DNA of 64,000 nt. Source: an uncultured Prevotellaceae bacterium. GTDB taxonomy: Bacteria > Bacteroidota > Bacteroidia > Bacteroidales > UBA3663. Shown here piece after piece: positions 18,888 through 27,045 of the stretch (positions are counted from its first letter, which is position 1; the number at the start of each line of letters is the position of its first letter). Where the stretch lies: contig ONNR01000001.1 in NCBI GenBank assembly GCA_900319235.1, positions 84,035 to 148,034 on the forward strand. Reading direction: 5' to 3'. Under the pieces are notes generated by a model. That model made no database searches, was not told where the DNA came from, and was given only the letters and a program-made list of their open reading frames with translations. A program made the translations under genes and the position numbers.

Positions 18888-20507
18888 ATGAGCGATCAAC
18901 TTCACTTCCTCGATTGGACTATTCTGGTAGTCTATTTCGTACTTCTCATCGTCATCGGACTATGGGCATCGCGCAAGCAGCAGAAGGCCGAAGGCAAGGA
19001 CGGCAATTCGTTCCTTGCCAGCAAGTCACTTTCGTGGCACACCATTGGCCTTTCGATGTGGGGCACAAACGTCGGCCCTTCGATGCTGATTGCTTCCTGT
19101 TCGTCGGGATTTGCGGCAGGCGTCGTATCGGGCAATTATGCGTGGTATGCGTTCATCTTCATTGCCTTGCTTGCCTTTGTGTTCGCGCCGCGTTATCTGG
19201 GCGAAAACATCTCCACCTTGCCTGAGTTTATGGGGCGTCGTTTCGGCCAGGGCACGCGCTCGGTGCTTGCCTGGTACACCATCGTGACCATCCTCATCTC
19301 GTGGCTGGCGCTGACCTTGTTTGCGGGCGGTGTGCTCATTCGTCAGATCTTCAATATCCCGATGTTCGCTTCAGCGCTCATCCTCTTGGCCATCAGCGCC
19401 TTCTTCACGATTCTCGGAGGATTGCGTGCGGTGGCTTATACCAATGTCTATCAGATGACCTTGCTCATCATCGTGAGCACCATCCTCACGATTGCCGGCA
19501 TCTGGAAGCTGGGTAGCGGTTCGTTCTTCGAAGGCATTGGCGTGCTGATGGACCCCGAAGTGGTGCCAAGTGGCTATTGGAACCTTTTCCAGCCGCTTTC
19601 CGACCCCGATTATCCCTGGCTTCCCATCCTGTTGGGTTATCCCGTGATGGGCATCTGGTTCTGGTGTACCGACCAGTCGATGGTGCAGCCTGTGCTTGCC
19701 GCAAAGAACCTGCACGAAGGACAGAAGGGCGCCAACTTCTGCGGATGGCTCAAGATTCTCGACGTGGCCATCTACATCATCCCCGGCATCATCTGCTATG
19801 CGCTTTGCAAGACGGGCATCTTCACGACCACTCCCAATGCCGACGATTCCTACCTTTTCATGGTGACCAATATCTTCCCCATCGGTATGGTGGGCCTTGT
19901 AATGGCTGTGCTTACAGCGGCCCTGGTTTCGACCATCGGCTCATCGCTCAATGCCCTTTCAACGGTGTTCACGATGGACATCTACGTGAAGAACATCAAC
20001 CCCAGCGCCACGAGCAAGGACATTCGCCGAATGGGTCGGATGGTCACCATCATCGGTTCGCTCATCAGCATCCTGATTTGCGTGGCCGTGGATCTCATCA
20101 AGGACATCCCGCTCTTCAACATCTTCCAGTCCGTCCTCAGTTTCATCGCTCCTCCGATGGCGGCCGTCTTTGTGATGGGCGTCTTCTGGAAGCGTTGTTC
20201 GGCATCGGCGGCACAGATGACGCTGACCTTTGGCACGGCGCTCTGTCTGCTGGTCGGCATCTTGTACTATGTGATGCCCGAAGGCCTGGCATTTGGCATC
20301 AGGTGGCCGCATTTCATGCTCCTTTCGTTCTATCTCTTCGTGATTTTGATTATCAGTATGGTGGTTGTGAGCCTGATAGACAAGAATTCTCGCGAGGATG
20401 TTGTGCTTCAAAAGGTTAACCAACCAATGAAACCTTCCGTTCTGGTCGCCTGGTGCCTGCTGTTTGTCGTGATGATCTCGCTCTACGTCATCTTCAATGG
20501 CCACTGA
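18888..20507 (+). CDS. Sodium:solute symporter (SSS family)
   Basis: 539 residues, about 13-14 membrane segments, starting 18 bases after the methyltransferase. 'FLASKSLSWHTIGLSMWGTN' after helix 1 and 'GGLRAVAYTNVYQM' in the middle are SGLT/SSS-type signatures. Sugar import fits the neighbouring glycosidases and would make the locus independent of a SusCD pair, none of which is present here. The substrate cannot be read from sequence; a sugar released by the beta-helix or GH31 enzyme is the best guess. Confidence 0.88.
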   Translation: MSDQLHFLDWTILVVYFVLLIVIGLWASRKQQKAEGKDGNSFLASKSLSWHTIGLSMWGTNVGPSMLIASCSSGFAAGVVSGNYAWYAFIFIALLAFVFAPRYLGENISTLPEFMGRRFGQGTRSVLAWYTIVTILISWLALTLFAGGVLIRQIFNIPMFASALILLAISAFFTILGGLRAVAYTNVYQMTLLIIVSTILTIAGIWKLGSGSFFEGIGVLMDPEVVPSGYWNLFQPLSDPDYPWLPILLGYPVMGIWFWCTDQSMVQPVLAAKNLHEGQKGANFCGWLKILDVAIYIIPGIICYALCKTGIFTTTPNADDSYLFMVTNIFPIGMVGLVMAVLTAALVSTIGSSLNALSTVFTMDIYVKNINPSATSKDIRRMGRMVTIIGSLISILICVAVDLIKDIPLFNIFQSVLSFIAPPMAAVFVMGVFWKRCSASAAQMTLTFGTALCLLVGILYYVMPEGLAFGIRWPHFMLLSFYLFVILIISMVVVSLIDKNSREDVVLQKVNQPMKPSVLVAWCLLFVVMISLYVIFNGH

Positions 20508-20522
20508 AAACCGTTTGTTCAA

Positions 20523-20557
20523 AAATAATTCGTGTAAATTCACGATAATTCGTGTTA
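20523..20557. repeat. AATTCGTGT interspersed repeat, copy 1
   Basis: ATAATTCGTGT, a CGTG/CACG mini-hairpin, then ATAATTCGTGTTAA, ending 14 bases before the next start codon. A near-identical copy lies at 28505-28541 in the same position relative to another gene; a half copy is at 27288-27300. Confidence 0.75.
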
Positions 20558-20571
20558 AGTAAAAAACACTT

Positions 20572-22314
20572 ATGACGCTCAGGTCCTTAGCCTTCTTTCT
20601 TATTCCCATTCTCCTGCTTGGAGCGTGCCATTCGTCGCACCCTTCCGTTCCTGAGGACGACGATGACCAGCTTTACGACGAACCCTATGCGATGGCCAAT
20701 TTCCTAAAGGAACCGCGTCAGGCGATGTTGCTCATCGACTCTGCCTTCGAGGCCCAGAATATCACCGACGAACGTCGCCAGTACCTGAAGGCCATCGTGA
20801 TGTACAATGGCTTCTCGCATCCCGACAGCAGCCTGCTGATGTGCCGCCATCTGGTCGAAAGCGACGAGTGGGAGGAGGTGACCGATACGGTGTTGATAGT
20901 CGATGTCTATAGCTTGATGTCCACCGTGGCAGGAACCCTGAACCGTCATGTCGATGTGATCCATTATGCCCAGTTGGCTTACGACCTGGTGCACGGCAAT
21001 CCGGTATTCAGTGTCGAGGAAAATGATTTTTTGAGTCGAGTGGGTCGAACGCAGGCCTTCCTTGGTCAAAAGGAAGAGGGTTTGGAAAATATCAAGCAGG
21101 CCTTTGATAATGTGAAAAGTACGAAGTCCTGGCCCGCGCTGATGACTACGTTGAATATCGGACGTAAGTTGGCAAATACCCAACGTGAGATGAATCAGTA
21201 CAATGAAGCGCTTCAAACGATTCGTTTTCTGATCAACAGACTGGAGTATTTCTATGCGCATACCGAGGAATTCGCCGACCTTCAGGCAAGTATGCGGCAG
21301 AACCGTAGGGCCGTCGATGATTATGTCAACTATATGCGTGTGCGTTGTTATGGTGGTATGGTCAGAACCTTTGCCGGCATTGGTGCCCGCGATTCAGCCC
21401 TCTATTGGATGAATCTGATGGACAAATTCAAGGAATCGGACGATCCGCAGATTGTCCTCAATCTGATACCTTCGATGGTGAAGCTGCACTTCGACGACCG
21501 TGTGATGGAGGATTTCGGCGATGTGATTCAGGCCATCGGTTCCGACACCCTGGACTTGGAGTATGTCCGTCTGCTGGAGGCGATGTCCGATTTTGAACGC
21601 AACCGCAACAACTGGCGAGCTTCGAACGATTACCTGCGTCGTGCATCCGACGTCCGCGACAGCATTGAGCAGGAGAGTTATCGCAGCCAGCTGACCGACC
21701 AGCTGACCATCTATCAGTTGCACGACGAACGTACGAACCGCATCGAGGCCGAAGGAAGGAATCGCCGCCTGTTCTTCGTTTCCGCCTCACTGAGCCTGTT
21801 GCTTTTGCTGTTGGCGATGATAGGTGTGGCATTGCGTATCTTCCGCAGCCTCAAGGTTTTGAGGCGCGTTCACGATGATACAAGAATCGAGTTGGATGAG
21901 GCAAAGCAGAAGATCGAGAAACTTTCGAAAGGCTATGTTCCCGAGACGCCCGAGCAGCTTTATGAGCGCATTATGGAGGTAATGGAGACCAAGCGTCCTT
22001 ACACCGATCAGGACTTCGACATCCCTCAGCTGGCGTCGATGGTTCGTTCCAATCGAACCTATGTCTCGAAGGTCATCAACCGTCAGTCGGGTATGAATTT
22101 CCGTACGTGGTTGGCAAAATATCGCATCAACCTTGTGCAACAGTACCTAAAAGAAAACCCCGAAGCAAGCCTGGACGAGCTTTGCGTCATCGCTGGCTAT
22201 GCTTCGAAGTCATCGTTGTTCCGTCATTTCAAGTCCATCACCGGCTACACTCCCGTCAACTGGCTGATTAGTCAGGAGGAGGAGGAATCAGAAGGGGATT
22301 CTAAGGAATCTTAG
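20572..22314 (+). CDS. Membrane-anchored TPR sensor with AraC-type DNA-binding domain
   Basis: 580 residues. The start reads as a lipoprotein signal (IPILLLGACHS, Cys19). Residues ~40-390 are helical TPR-like repeats expected in the periplasm; one membrane segment lies at ~400-424; a short coiled coil (425-452) connects to a cytoplasmic AraC HTH domain (~464-566) with 'DFDIPQLASMVRSNRTYVSK' and 'VIAGYASKSSLFRHFKSIT'. This one-protein layout would let an outside signal reach DNA directly. It is the last gene of the glycosidase/methyltransferase/symporter run and probably controls it. If the lipobox is used, the N-terminus is lipid-anchored, which is unusual for a transcription factor. The last residues (DSKES) come from a repeat also found at 50316-50360. 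Confidence 0.8.
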   Translation: MTLRSLAFFLIPILLLGACHSSHPSVPEDDDDQLYDEPYAMANFLKEPRQAMLLIDSAFEAQNITDERRQYLKAIVMYNGFSHPDSSLLMCRHLVESDEWEEVTDTVLIVDVYSLMSTVAGTLNRHVDVIHYAQLAYDLVHGNPVFSVEENDFLSRVGRTQAFLGQKEEGLENIKQAFDNVKSTKSWPALMTTLNIGRKLANTQREMNQYNEALQTIRFLINRLEYFYAHTEEFADLQASMRQNRRAVDDYVNYMRVRCYGGMVRTFAGIGARDSALYWMNLMDKFKESDDPQIVLNLIPSMVKLHFDDRVMEDFGDVIQAIGSDTLDLEYVRLLEAMSDFERNRNNWRASNDYLRRASDVRDSIEQESYRSQLTDQLTIYQLHDERTNRIEAEGRNRRLFFVSASLSLLLLLLAMIGVALRIFRSLKVLRRVHDDTRIELDEAKQKIEKLSKGYVPETPEQLYERIMEVMETKRPYTDQDFDIPQLASMVRSNRTYVSKVINRQSGMNFRTWLAKYRINLVQQYLKENPEASLDELCVIAGYASKSSLFRHFKSITGYTPVNWLISQEEEESEGDSKES

Positions 22315-22976
22315 GGATTGTCTAACACATATTGCCTATATGCATCACTTGCATGGAGTTTAACAATGTGTAAGTTGACATATTCTCCTGCTTCGCGCAA
22401 TGTCCATTCAGCCGCCTTAAACCATTCCATGGGAATATTATCGATTTCCTTTTCTGGTATAAATGAAAACTCTGTGTCAGGGATGTTACCGACATTCTGC
22501 TTGATCTTCGAAGAGATAATCCACAATTCTTCTACATCCTTGCTACTTCTTATCCTTCTGATTAAGTCATCATTATGCAACATCCTCGGTGCATATAGGC
22601 GAATTGCATCAATAAAATCATCCAACGACTTTTCACAACTCCACCAGATGTCTTTGATTAGATAATCGTCTTCCTTATATTTGGCAAGTTCTTCATCGGT
22701 CATAAGGAATCCGGGTCTTTCTTCGCAATCTTTAGGGATGTCGCCCCACGTACAATATATATTTGTTGTTTTTGACAAATACAAATCTGCAGTAAAGGCA
22801 TCATCATAATATCTATGTATGGTTAGCCCAACTGTCAGATAAAGGGAATCATCCACTTTCTTTGCGAAAAGTCCTTGTGCGCCACTTATAGAGTCTTTGA
22901 ACCAGTGATAGCCAAGTTTCTCCATTTCAGGCTTTAACGCTTTAATTAGTTTTGCTTTTGTGAGTTTCATTTTCAA
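22311..22976 (-). CDS. Hypothetical protein (DUF4304-like?)
   Basis: 221 residues, charged, no signal peptide or membrane segment. It begins with a helix (LTKAKLIKALKPEMEKLGYHWF) and a beta-rich middle (GLTIHRYYDDAFTADLYLSK), loosely recalling DUF4304-type proteins, but I do not recognise it firmly. It is more AT-rich than its neighbours. Its end overlaps the convergent AraC-type gene by four bases. Function unknown. Confidence 0.55.
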   Translation of the reverse strand: MKMKLTKAKLIKALKPEMEKLGYHWFKDSISGAQGLFAKKVDDSLYLTVGLTIHRYYDDAFTADLYLSKTTNIYCTWGDIPKDCEERPGFLMTDEELAKYKEDDYLIKDIWWSCEKSLDDFIDAIRLYAPRMLHNDDLIRRIRSSKDVEELWIISSKIKQNVGNIPDTEFSFIPEKEIDNIPMEWFKAAEWTLREAGEYVNLHIVKLHASDAYRQYVLDNP

Positions 22977-23022
22977 CTAATTAATTGCTATTTGCCCATT
23001 GTTAATTGCTTTGTTAATAGCT

Positions 23023-23066
23023 TAGCCAATTATCAATTGTTAATTGTTAATTATTAATTGTTAATT
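23023..23066. repeat. ATTAACAATTAAT-type repeat run
   Basis: AT-only direct repeats (CAATTGTTAATTGTTAATT and variants). On the minus strand the run starts inside the DUF4290 gene and supplies its stop codon (AGC AAT TAA). Further runs lie at 50376-50405, 54411-54443 and 58777-58820. Confidence 0.8.
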
Positions 23067-23711
23067 GCTTCCAGCCTTCTTCTTCTTTTTCTTCTTCTTT
23101 TTCTTGGCGGGTGTCACAACAAGTTTGGTGGGATCAAATTGGATGTTGTCCTGCAGTTCCTGGGCGGAGTGGAGGAATACCTTGTAGATATCGTCCTTGA
23201 ATTGGCCGTTGGTGTAGGCGAGGAGGTCCTGGATGATCTTGTCGTCGTCCTCATCAGCCGTGGGGTGGGTGATGTGGAAATGGAGTTTCATGTGGTTGGC
23301 ACAACGCTCAAGGAGGCGGATGCGCTGTTCCTGGTCCTCTATCGCGCAGGCCTTGGCCACCATGTCTTCGATGACCTTGCCGTACATGCGCCAGGCGATG
23401 TGCTGTTGCTGTGGATTCTTTAACGTTTCAGGACGCTCGTTCAGGCTATCCTTGGGAATGATCTCTACGGGATAGTCGATGTCAAGTTCGTAGTTCGAAA
23501 TGAGGGCGAGGTGATCCCAAAGAATCTGCTTGAGGTTCTCCACCTTTTCGGCTTCGGGATAAAGGTCGCCCATAATGGATACGATGCCATAGGCATAGCG
23601 TGTACGCTTGTCACGGTCGGGTATCGTCTTGCAATACTCGACAAGTTCCTGCAGGTTGCGCCCATACTCGGGGAGTTTCACCTTGGGCATCTGGGTATTG
23701 TATTGTTGCAT
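23061..23711 (-). CDS. DUF4290 family protein with lysine tail
   Basis: 216 residues matching the Bacteroidetes DUF4290 family: 'LPEYGRNLQELVEYCKTIPD' near the N-terminus and 'RMYGKVIEDMVAKACAIED' in the middle; all helical, cytoplasmic, function unknown. The C-terminus is ten consecutive lysines followed by AGSN; the tail may bind nucleic acid or be a codon-repeat expansion. The stop codon is part of an ATTAACAATTAAT repeat. It lies downstream of tsaB on the same strand. Confidence 0.85.
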   Translation of the reverse strand: MQQYNTQMPKVKLPEYGRNLQELVEYCKTIPDRDKRTRYAYGIVSIMGDLYPEAEKVENLKQILWDHLALISNYELDIDYPVEIIPKDSLNERPETLKNPQQQHIAWRMYGKVIEDMVAKACAIEDQEQRIRLLERCANHMKLHFHITHPTADEDDDKIIQDLLAYTNGQFKDDIYKVFLHSAQELQDNIQFDPTKLVVTPAKKKKKKKKKKAGSN

Positions 23712-23726
23712 AATCGGAAATTAGGA

Positions 23727-23759
23727 GACCCCCTCGGTCCCCCTGCTTAGGGGGAGGTC
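23727..23759. repeat. C-rich 'CCCCCTGCTTAGGGGG' palindromic repeat, copy 1
   Basis: GACCCCCTC, then CCCCCTGCTTAGGGGG. A second copy in opposite orientation lies at 23812-23843 and a third at 25597-25629. Copies 1 and 2 form a large inverted repeat between tsaB and the DUF4290 gene. Confidence 0.8.
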
Positions 23760-23811
23760 TTGCTCGTCCGGGGGTGTTTATTTCTTGGGTGTATATTTTC
23801 GGGGCTTGGTT

Positions 23812-23843
23812 CTTCCCCCTAAGCAGGGGGATTAGAGAGGGTC
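23812..23843. repeat. C-rich palindromic repeat, copy 2, overlapping the tsaB 3' end
   Basis: On the minus strand: GACCCTCTCTAATCCCCC followed by TGCTTAGGGGGAA. It encodes the last residues of TsaB (TLSNPPA) and its stop codon. Confidence 0.8.
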
Positions 23844-24541
23844 TGAAGCAGGTCCTTCGGCTTGGAAGCCTCGAACTCCTTGAGATAGAAGGGGGTGAAA
23901 TAGGCGGTGTCGGCGAAATTGCCGCGGTTGAAGGCCTGGATGCTGAGCGCCAGCATGTCGCGAGCCATCACGCGAATGTCCTTCACGTAGCGGGCATTGG
24001 GGTACTTGGTCAGCAGGTCCTTGCACTTGTCGGCACCATCGCCGAAGAAATAAACCACCTTGTCGGCCAACAGGCTTTCGAGCCACTGTTCATCGACAAC
24101 GACGGCACTTGGCGCCTTCACTTCGCCCAAAGCCTGGTCGTAGAGCGCCATATAGACTTCCATGCGGCGTGCGTCGATCATCGGGCAATAGAGCTCGCCT
24201 TCCTCCATCTGGATGTCGGTGTGGAACATCACCTGGCAGCACATTGCCTTCAGCGTCGAAACGGCGATGAGGGGCACGTTCAGGCCGAACGCCAGTCCCT
24301 TGGCTTCGCTCACGCCGATGCGCAATCCGGTATAGGAGCCGGGGCCTTCCGAGACGGCAATCGCATCGGGCAGGGCGCCGTTCTCACGCGCATATTTCAT
24401 TACCTCTTCCACATATTGGCCGAGGACGGAGGCATGGTTGGGGCCCTCCAAGGTCTCGCGCGAAAACTCTATCTGGAAGTCACGGCTAAGTGCGACGCTA
24501 CATGCTTTTGCCGACGTCTCGATCATCAGAATATTGGCCAT
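23819..24541 (-). CDS. tsaB: tRNA threonylcarbamoyladenosine protein TsaB
   Basis: Partner of TsaD in forming N6-threonylcarbamoyladenosine at position 37 of ANN-decoding tRNAs. 240 residues: 'ILMIETSAKACSVAL' at the start and 'AIAVSEGPGSYTGLRIGVSE' (about 62-81) are the TsaB signature; it has the ASKHA fold but no ATPase site of its own. The final residues TLSNPPA are encoded by an interspersed repeat and are probably not native to the gene. A likely -7 element TATTTTTG lies at 24600-24593. Confidence 0.92.
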   Translation of the reverse strand: MANILMIETSAKACSVALSRDFQIEFSRETLEGPNHASVLGQYVEEVMKYARENGALPDAIAVSEGPGSYTGLRIGVSEAKGLAFGLNVPLIAVSTLKAMCCQVMFHTDIQMEEGELYCPMIDARRMEVYMALYDQALGEVKAPSAVVVDEQWLESLLADKVVYFFGDGADKCKDLLTKYPNARYVKDIRVMARDMLALSIQAFNRGNFADTAYFTPFYLKEFEASKPKDLLQTLSNPPA

Positions 24542-24592
24542 ATTTGCAAACGGGGATAGTAAATACTAAGTATATTATATCAATTTTCGCTG

Positions 24593-24651
24593 CAAAAATA
24601 CAAAAAAAATTGATATGTTGTACCATTGAATCGAAAAAATCATTATTTTTG
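24593..24651. promoter_or_regulatory. Divergent -7 elements for tsaB and yicC
   Basis: TATTTTTG on minus (24600-24593) faces tsaB; TATTTTTG on plus (24644-24651) faces yicC. Neither has a good TTTG at the usual 20-base spacing, so the calls are tentative. Confidence 0.4.
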
Positions 24652-24689
24652 CACAAAATTCATAATATTTAGAATCGTTTTACAAGCAA

Positions 24690-25589
24690 ATGATACAGTC
24701 AATGACCGGTTTCGGCAAGGCAATTGCCGAGATCGCGAACAAGAAAGTGACCGTCGAAGTCAAGTCAGTCAATTCGAAGCAGCTCGACCTGATGACCAAG
24801 GTCTGTCCGCAGTACAGGGAACGCGAAATGGATTTCCGTCAGATTGTGCAGCGCAAGATGCAGCGCGGCAAGGTCGAACTGATCGTGACGACTGAGGCTT
24901 TGGATAGTTCTGCCGAAAAACCGCACATCAATACCGCCATCATCAGCGAATACTACAAGCAGCTCGATGCCACACGCAAGGAACTGGGCATGGCTGAATT
25001 CTCCGACCAGCTCACATCAGCCCTCGTCCTGCAGACGCTGTTGCGTTTCCCCGACGCCATCCATGTTGAGACTCCCGTCATCGAACAGGAGGAACTCGAC
25101 GCTGTGGTCAAGGTCGTTGAGCAGGCTGTCGATAAGTTGGTCGATTTCCGCGTGCAGGAAGGCCAGTCGCTTTATCGCGTCTTCTCCGAGAAGGTCGCCA
25201 ACATCCGCGCCCTGCTTGCGCAAGTCGAACCCTATGAGAAGGACCGCACCGAGCGCATCCGTCAGAACCTGCTTGACCGTCTCGAGAAGCTGCCCGTCGA
25301 TTACGACAAGAACCGCCTCGAACAGGAGATGATCTACTACATCGAGAAGCTTGACATCAACGAGGAGAAGCATCGCCTCGTCAACCATCTCGACTACTTC
25401 GTCGAGACGATGGATGCCGAAATGGATGCTGGTGGCCACGGCAAGAAGCTTGGCTTCATCGCCCAGGAGATGGGCCGTGAGATCAACACCCTTGGCTCCA
25501 AGTCCAACCAGGCCGAAATGCAGCGCATCGTCGTCAAGATGAAGGACGAGCTCGAGCAGATCAAGGAGCAGGTCCTGAATGTGCTGTAA
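24690..25589 (+). CDS. yicC: YicC/YloC family endoribonuclease
   Basis: 299 residues, full length for the family. N-terminal 'MIQSMTGFGKA' and 'VEVKSVNSKQLDL', and C-terminal 'EKLDINEEKHRLVNHLDYF' followed by 'GKKLGFIAQEMGREINTLGS' are near-invariant YicC signatures. Members are RNA-cleaving enzymes involved in RNA turnover. It precedes gmk, a common pairing; a repeat-filled gap of 187 bases separates them. Confidence 0.93.
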   Translation: MIQSMTGFGKAIAEIANKKVTVEVKSVNSKQLDLMTKVCPQYREREMDFRQIVQRKMQRGKVELIVTTEALDSSAEKPHINTAIISEYYKQLDATRKELGMAEFSDQLTSALVLQTLLRFPDAIHVETPVIEQEELDAVVKVVEQAVDKLVDFRVQEGQSLYRVFSEKVANIRALLAQVEPYEKDRTERIRQNLLDRLEKLPVDYDKNRLEQEMIYYIEKLDINEEKHRLVNHLDYFVETMDAEMDAGGHGKKLGFIAQEMGREINTLGSKSNQAEMQRIVVKMKDELEQIKEQVLNVL

Positions 25590-25596
25590 GGCCCTG

Positions 25597-25629
25597 GACC
25601 CCCTCTAATCCCCCTTAAAGGGGGAAGAC
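25597..25629. repeat. C-rich palindromic repeat, copy 3
   Basis: ACCCCCTCTAATCCCCC followed by TTAAAGGGGGAAGACC, eight bases after the yicC stop codon; same family as 23727-23759 and 23812-23843. Confidence 0.8.
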
Positions 25630-25639
25630 CCAGGCCCCG

Positions 25640-25742
25640 CTTGTTCTCGTGGCAGCCATCCTTGGCTGCCCCCTGTTCACCCTGGCAGCCGTGCCCCCGT
25701 GTTCCCGTTTTTTGTTTCCGCGGCAGCCGTCCTTGGCTGCCC
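25640..25742 (+). repeat. Two REP-like GCAGCC palindromes upstream of gmk
   Basis: TTGTTCTCGT then GGCAGCCATCCTTGGCTGCC (25651-25670), and TTTGTTTCCGC then GGCAGCCGTCCTTGGCTGCC (25722-25741). Both share the T-rich left flank seen at 26356-26384, 28882-28913 and, inverted, at 62816-62881. Confidence 0.8.
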
Positions 25743-25776
25743 TCTCCCATTTCAACCCCTCATCCCCCAAAAAAAT

Positions 25777-26349
25777 ATGTCCTCCGGCAAATTGATCATT
25801 TTTTCCGCACCCAGCGGCAGCGGCAAGACGACGCTGGTGCGTTATCTGCTTTCGCAGGGCCTCGACCTTGCTTTTAGTGTAAGCTGCACCTCACGTGCCC
25901 CGCGTGGCACCGAGCAGGATGGCGTCGATTACTATTTCCTCACCCCCGACGAGTTCCGTCGTCGCATCGAGAACGACGAGTTCCTCGAGTATGAGGAGGT
26001 TTATACCGACAAGTTCTACGGAACCCTCAAGTCCGAAGTCGAGCGCCTCTCCTCCGAGGGTCATACAGTCGTGTTTGATGTCGATGTCAAGGGCGGCGTC
26101 AATATCAAGAAGTTCTATGGCGACCGTGCGTTGAGCCTCTTCGTGCAGCCACCCTCGATCGAGGAGCTGTCACGCCGTCTCCACAGTCGTGGCACCGACA
26201 GCGAGGAAGTCATCCAGCAACGCCTCCAGAAGGCCGCCTACGAGCTCACCTTCGCCCCCGAGTTCGACCACATCATCGTGAACGATGTCCTCGAAAAGGC
26301 CCAGGCTGAAACCCTCTCAGTCGTCAACGCTTTCCTGAACGAAGAGTAG
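25777..26349 (+). CDS. gmk: Guanylate kinase
   Basis: Phosphorylates GMP to GDP with ATP. 190 residues from the ATG at 25777; a longer open frame from 25699 would translate the repeat palindrome and is rejected. The P-loop 'FSAPSGSGKTTLV' lies at residues 8-20, 'SCTSRAPRGTEQDGVDYYF' is the GMP-binding region, and 'VVFDVDVKGGVNIKKF' is the family core. Sits between yicC and nadD. Confidence 0.95.
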   Translation: MSSGKLIIFSAPSGSGKTTLVRYLLSQGLDLAFSVSCTSRAPRGTEQDGVDYYFLTPDEFRRRIENDEFLEYEEVYTDKFYGTLKSEVERLSSEGHTVVFDVDVKGGVNIKKFYGDRALSLFVQPPSIEELSRRLHSRGTDSEEVIQQRLQKAAYELTFAPEFDHIIVNDVLEKAQAETLSVVNAFLNEE

Positions 26350-26355
26350 CCCCTT

Positions 26356-26412
26356 TGTTTCAGTCGCAGCCATCTTTGGCTGCCATAACCCCTCGAACCC
26401 CTCGAACCTTCC
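26356..26412 (+). repeat. REP-like palindrome plus 9-base tandem repeat before nadD
   Basis: TTTGTTTCAGTC then GCAGCCATCTTTGGCTGC (26366-26383), directly followed by CCCCTCGAA units (26388-26412). The latter, read on the other strand as GGTTCGAGG, is the same unit that encodes Ser-Asn-Pro linkers at 29521-29558 and 57860-57936. Confidence 0.8.
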
Positions 26413-26413
26413 T

Positions 26414-27010
26414 ATGACCATTGGCATCTACAGCGGGAGCTTCAACCCCGTCCACAAGGGCCACGTGTCCTTGTGCAGTTATCTCGTCAAGCAGGGCATT
26501 GTCGATCAGGTGTGGTTGATACGCAGTCCTCTCAACCCTTTCAAGGTGGACAGTGCATCGACCCTGGCACCCGACGACGACCGCGAAGCCATGCTCAAGC
26601 TCGCTGTGCGCGGTCGCAAGGGGCTCCACGTCTCCAACATCGAGGACAATTTGCCCAAGCCCAACTATTCGATCAATACGTTCCACGCCCTCGAAAGGAA
26701 ATATCCCCAGCATCAGTTCCATCTCATCATCGGTGCCGACAACTGGCTCGCCTTCGACCGTTGGCGCGCCTACGACGAATTTCTCACGCGTTACCATCTG
26801 ATAGTCTATCCGCGTCCAGGTTATGAGATGGGAGAGGAGGAGCAGCTGCGATTGGGGGAGGAGGCCATCCGAAATGTGCGCTTTGTCGATGCCCCGCTCT
26901 TCGACATCAGCAGCACCGAAATACGCACCGACATCGCTTCGGGTCGTCAGCCTGCGATGATCTATCGGGGAGTGTATGCGTACATAGTAAAAAATAATTT
27001 GTATAAGTAA
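26414..27010 (+). CDS. nadD: Nicotinate-nucleotide adenylyltransferase NadD
   Basis: Adenylates nicotinate mononucleotide to deamido-NAD in NAD synthesis. 198 residues: 'IGIYSGSFNPVHKGHVSLC' carries the nucleotidyltransferase GSFNPxHxGH motif at residues 8-17; 'IIGADNWLAFDRW' and C-terminal 'ISSTEIRTDIASGRQ' (the ISSTxIR motif) complete the signature. The start codon follows a repeat cluster by one base, so the ribosome-binding region is itself repeat sequence. Confidence 0.95.
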   Translation: MTIGIYSGSFNPVHKGHVSLCSYLVKQGIVDQVWLIRSPLNPFKVDSASTLAPDDDREAMLKLAVRGRKGLHVSNIEDNLPKPNYSINTFHALERKYPQHQFHLIIGADNWLAFDRWRAYDEFLTRYHLIVYPRPGYEMGEEEQLRLGEEAIRNVRFVDAPLFDISSTEIRTDIASGRQPAMIYRGVYAYIVKNNLYK

Positions 27011-27045
27011 ACATTCAGAAATAACTAATAAAAGAAGGTGAAAAT

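Noticed and set aside
16746..18905. 719-residue open frame on the minus strand, antisense to the methyltransferase fusion
   Set aside because: No recognisable domains, no promoter, and it mirrors the codon pattern of a clearly conserved plus-strand gene; long antisense frames are common in GC-balanced genes here.
25699..25776. Longer start for gmk
   Set aside because: The added 26 residues translate a repeat palindrome; the P-loop spacing fits the ATG at 25777.
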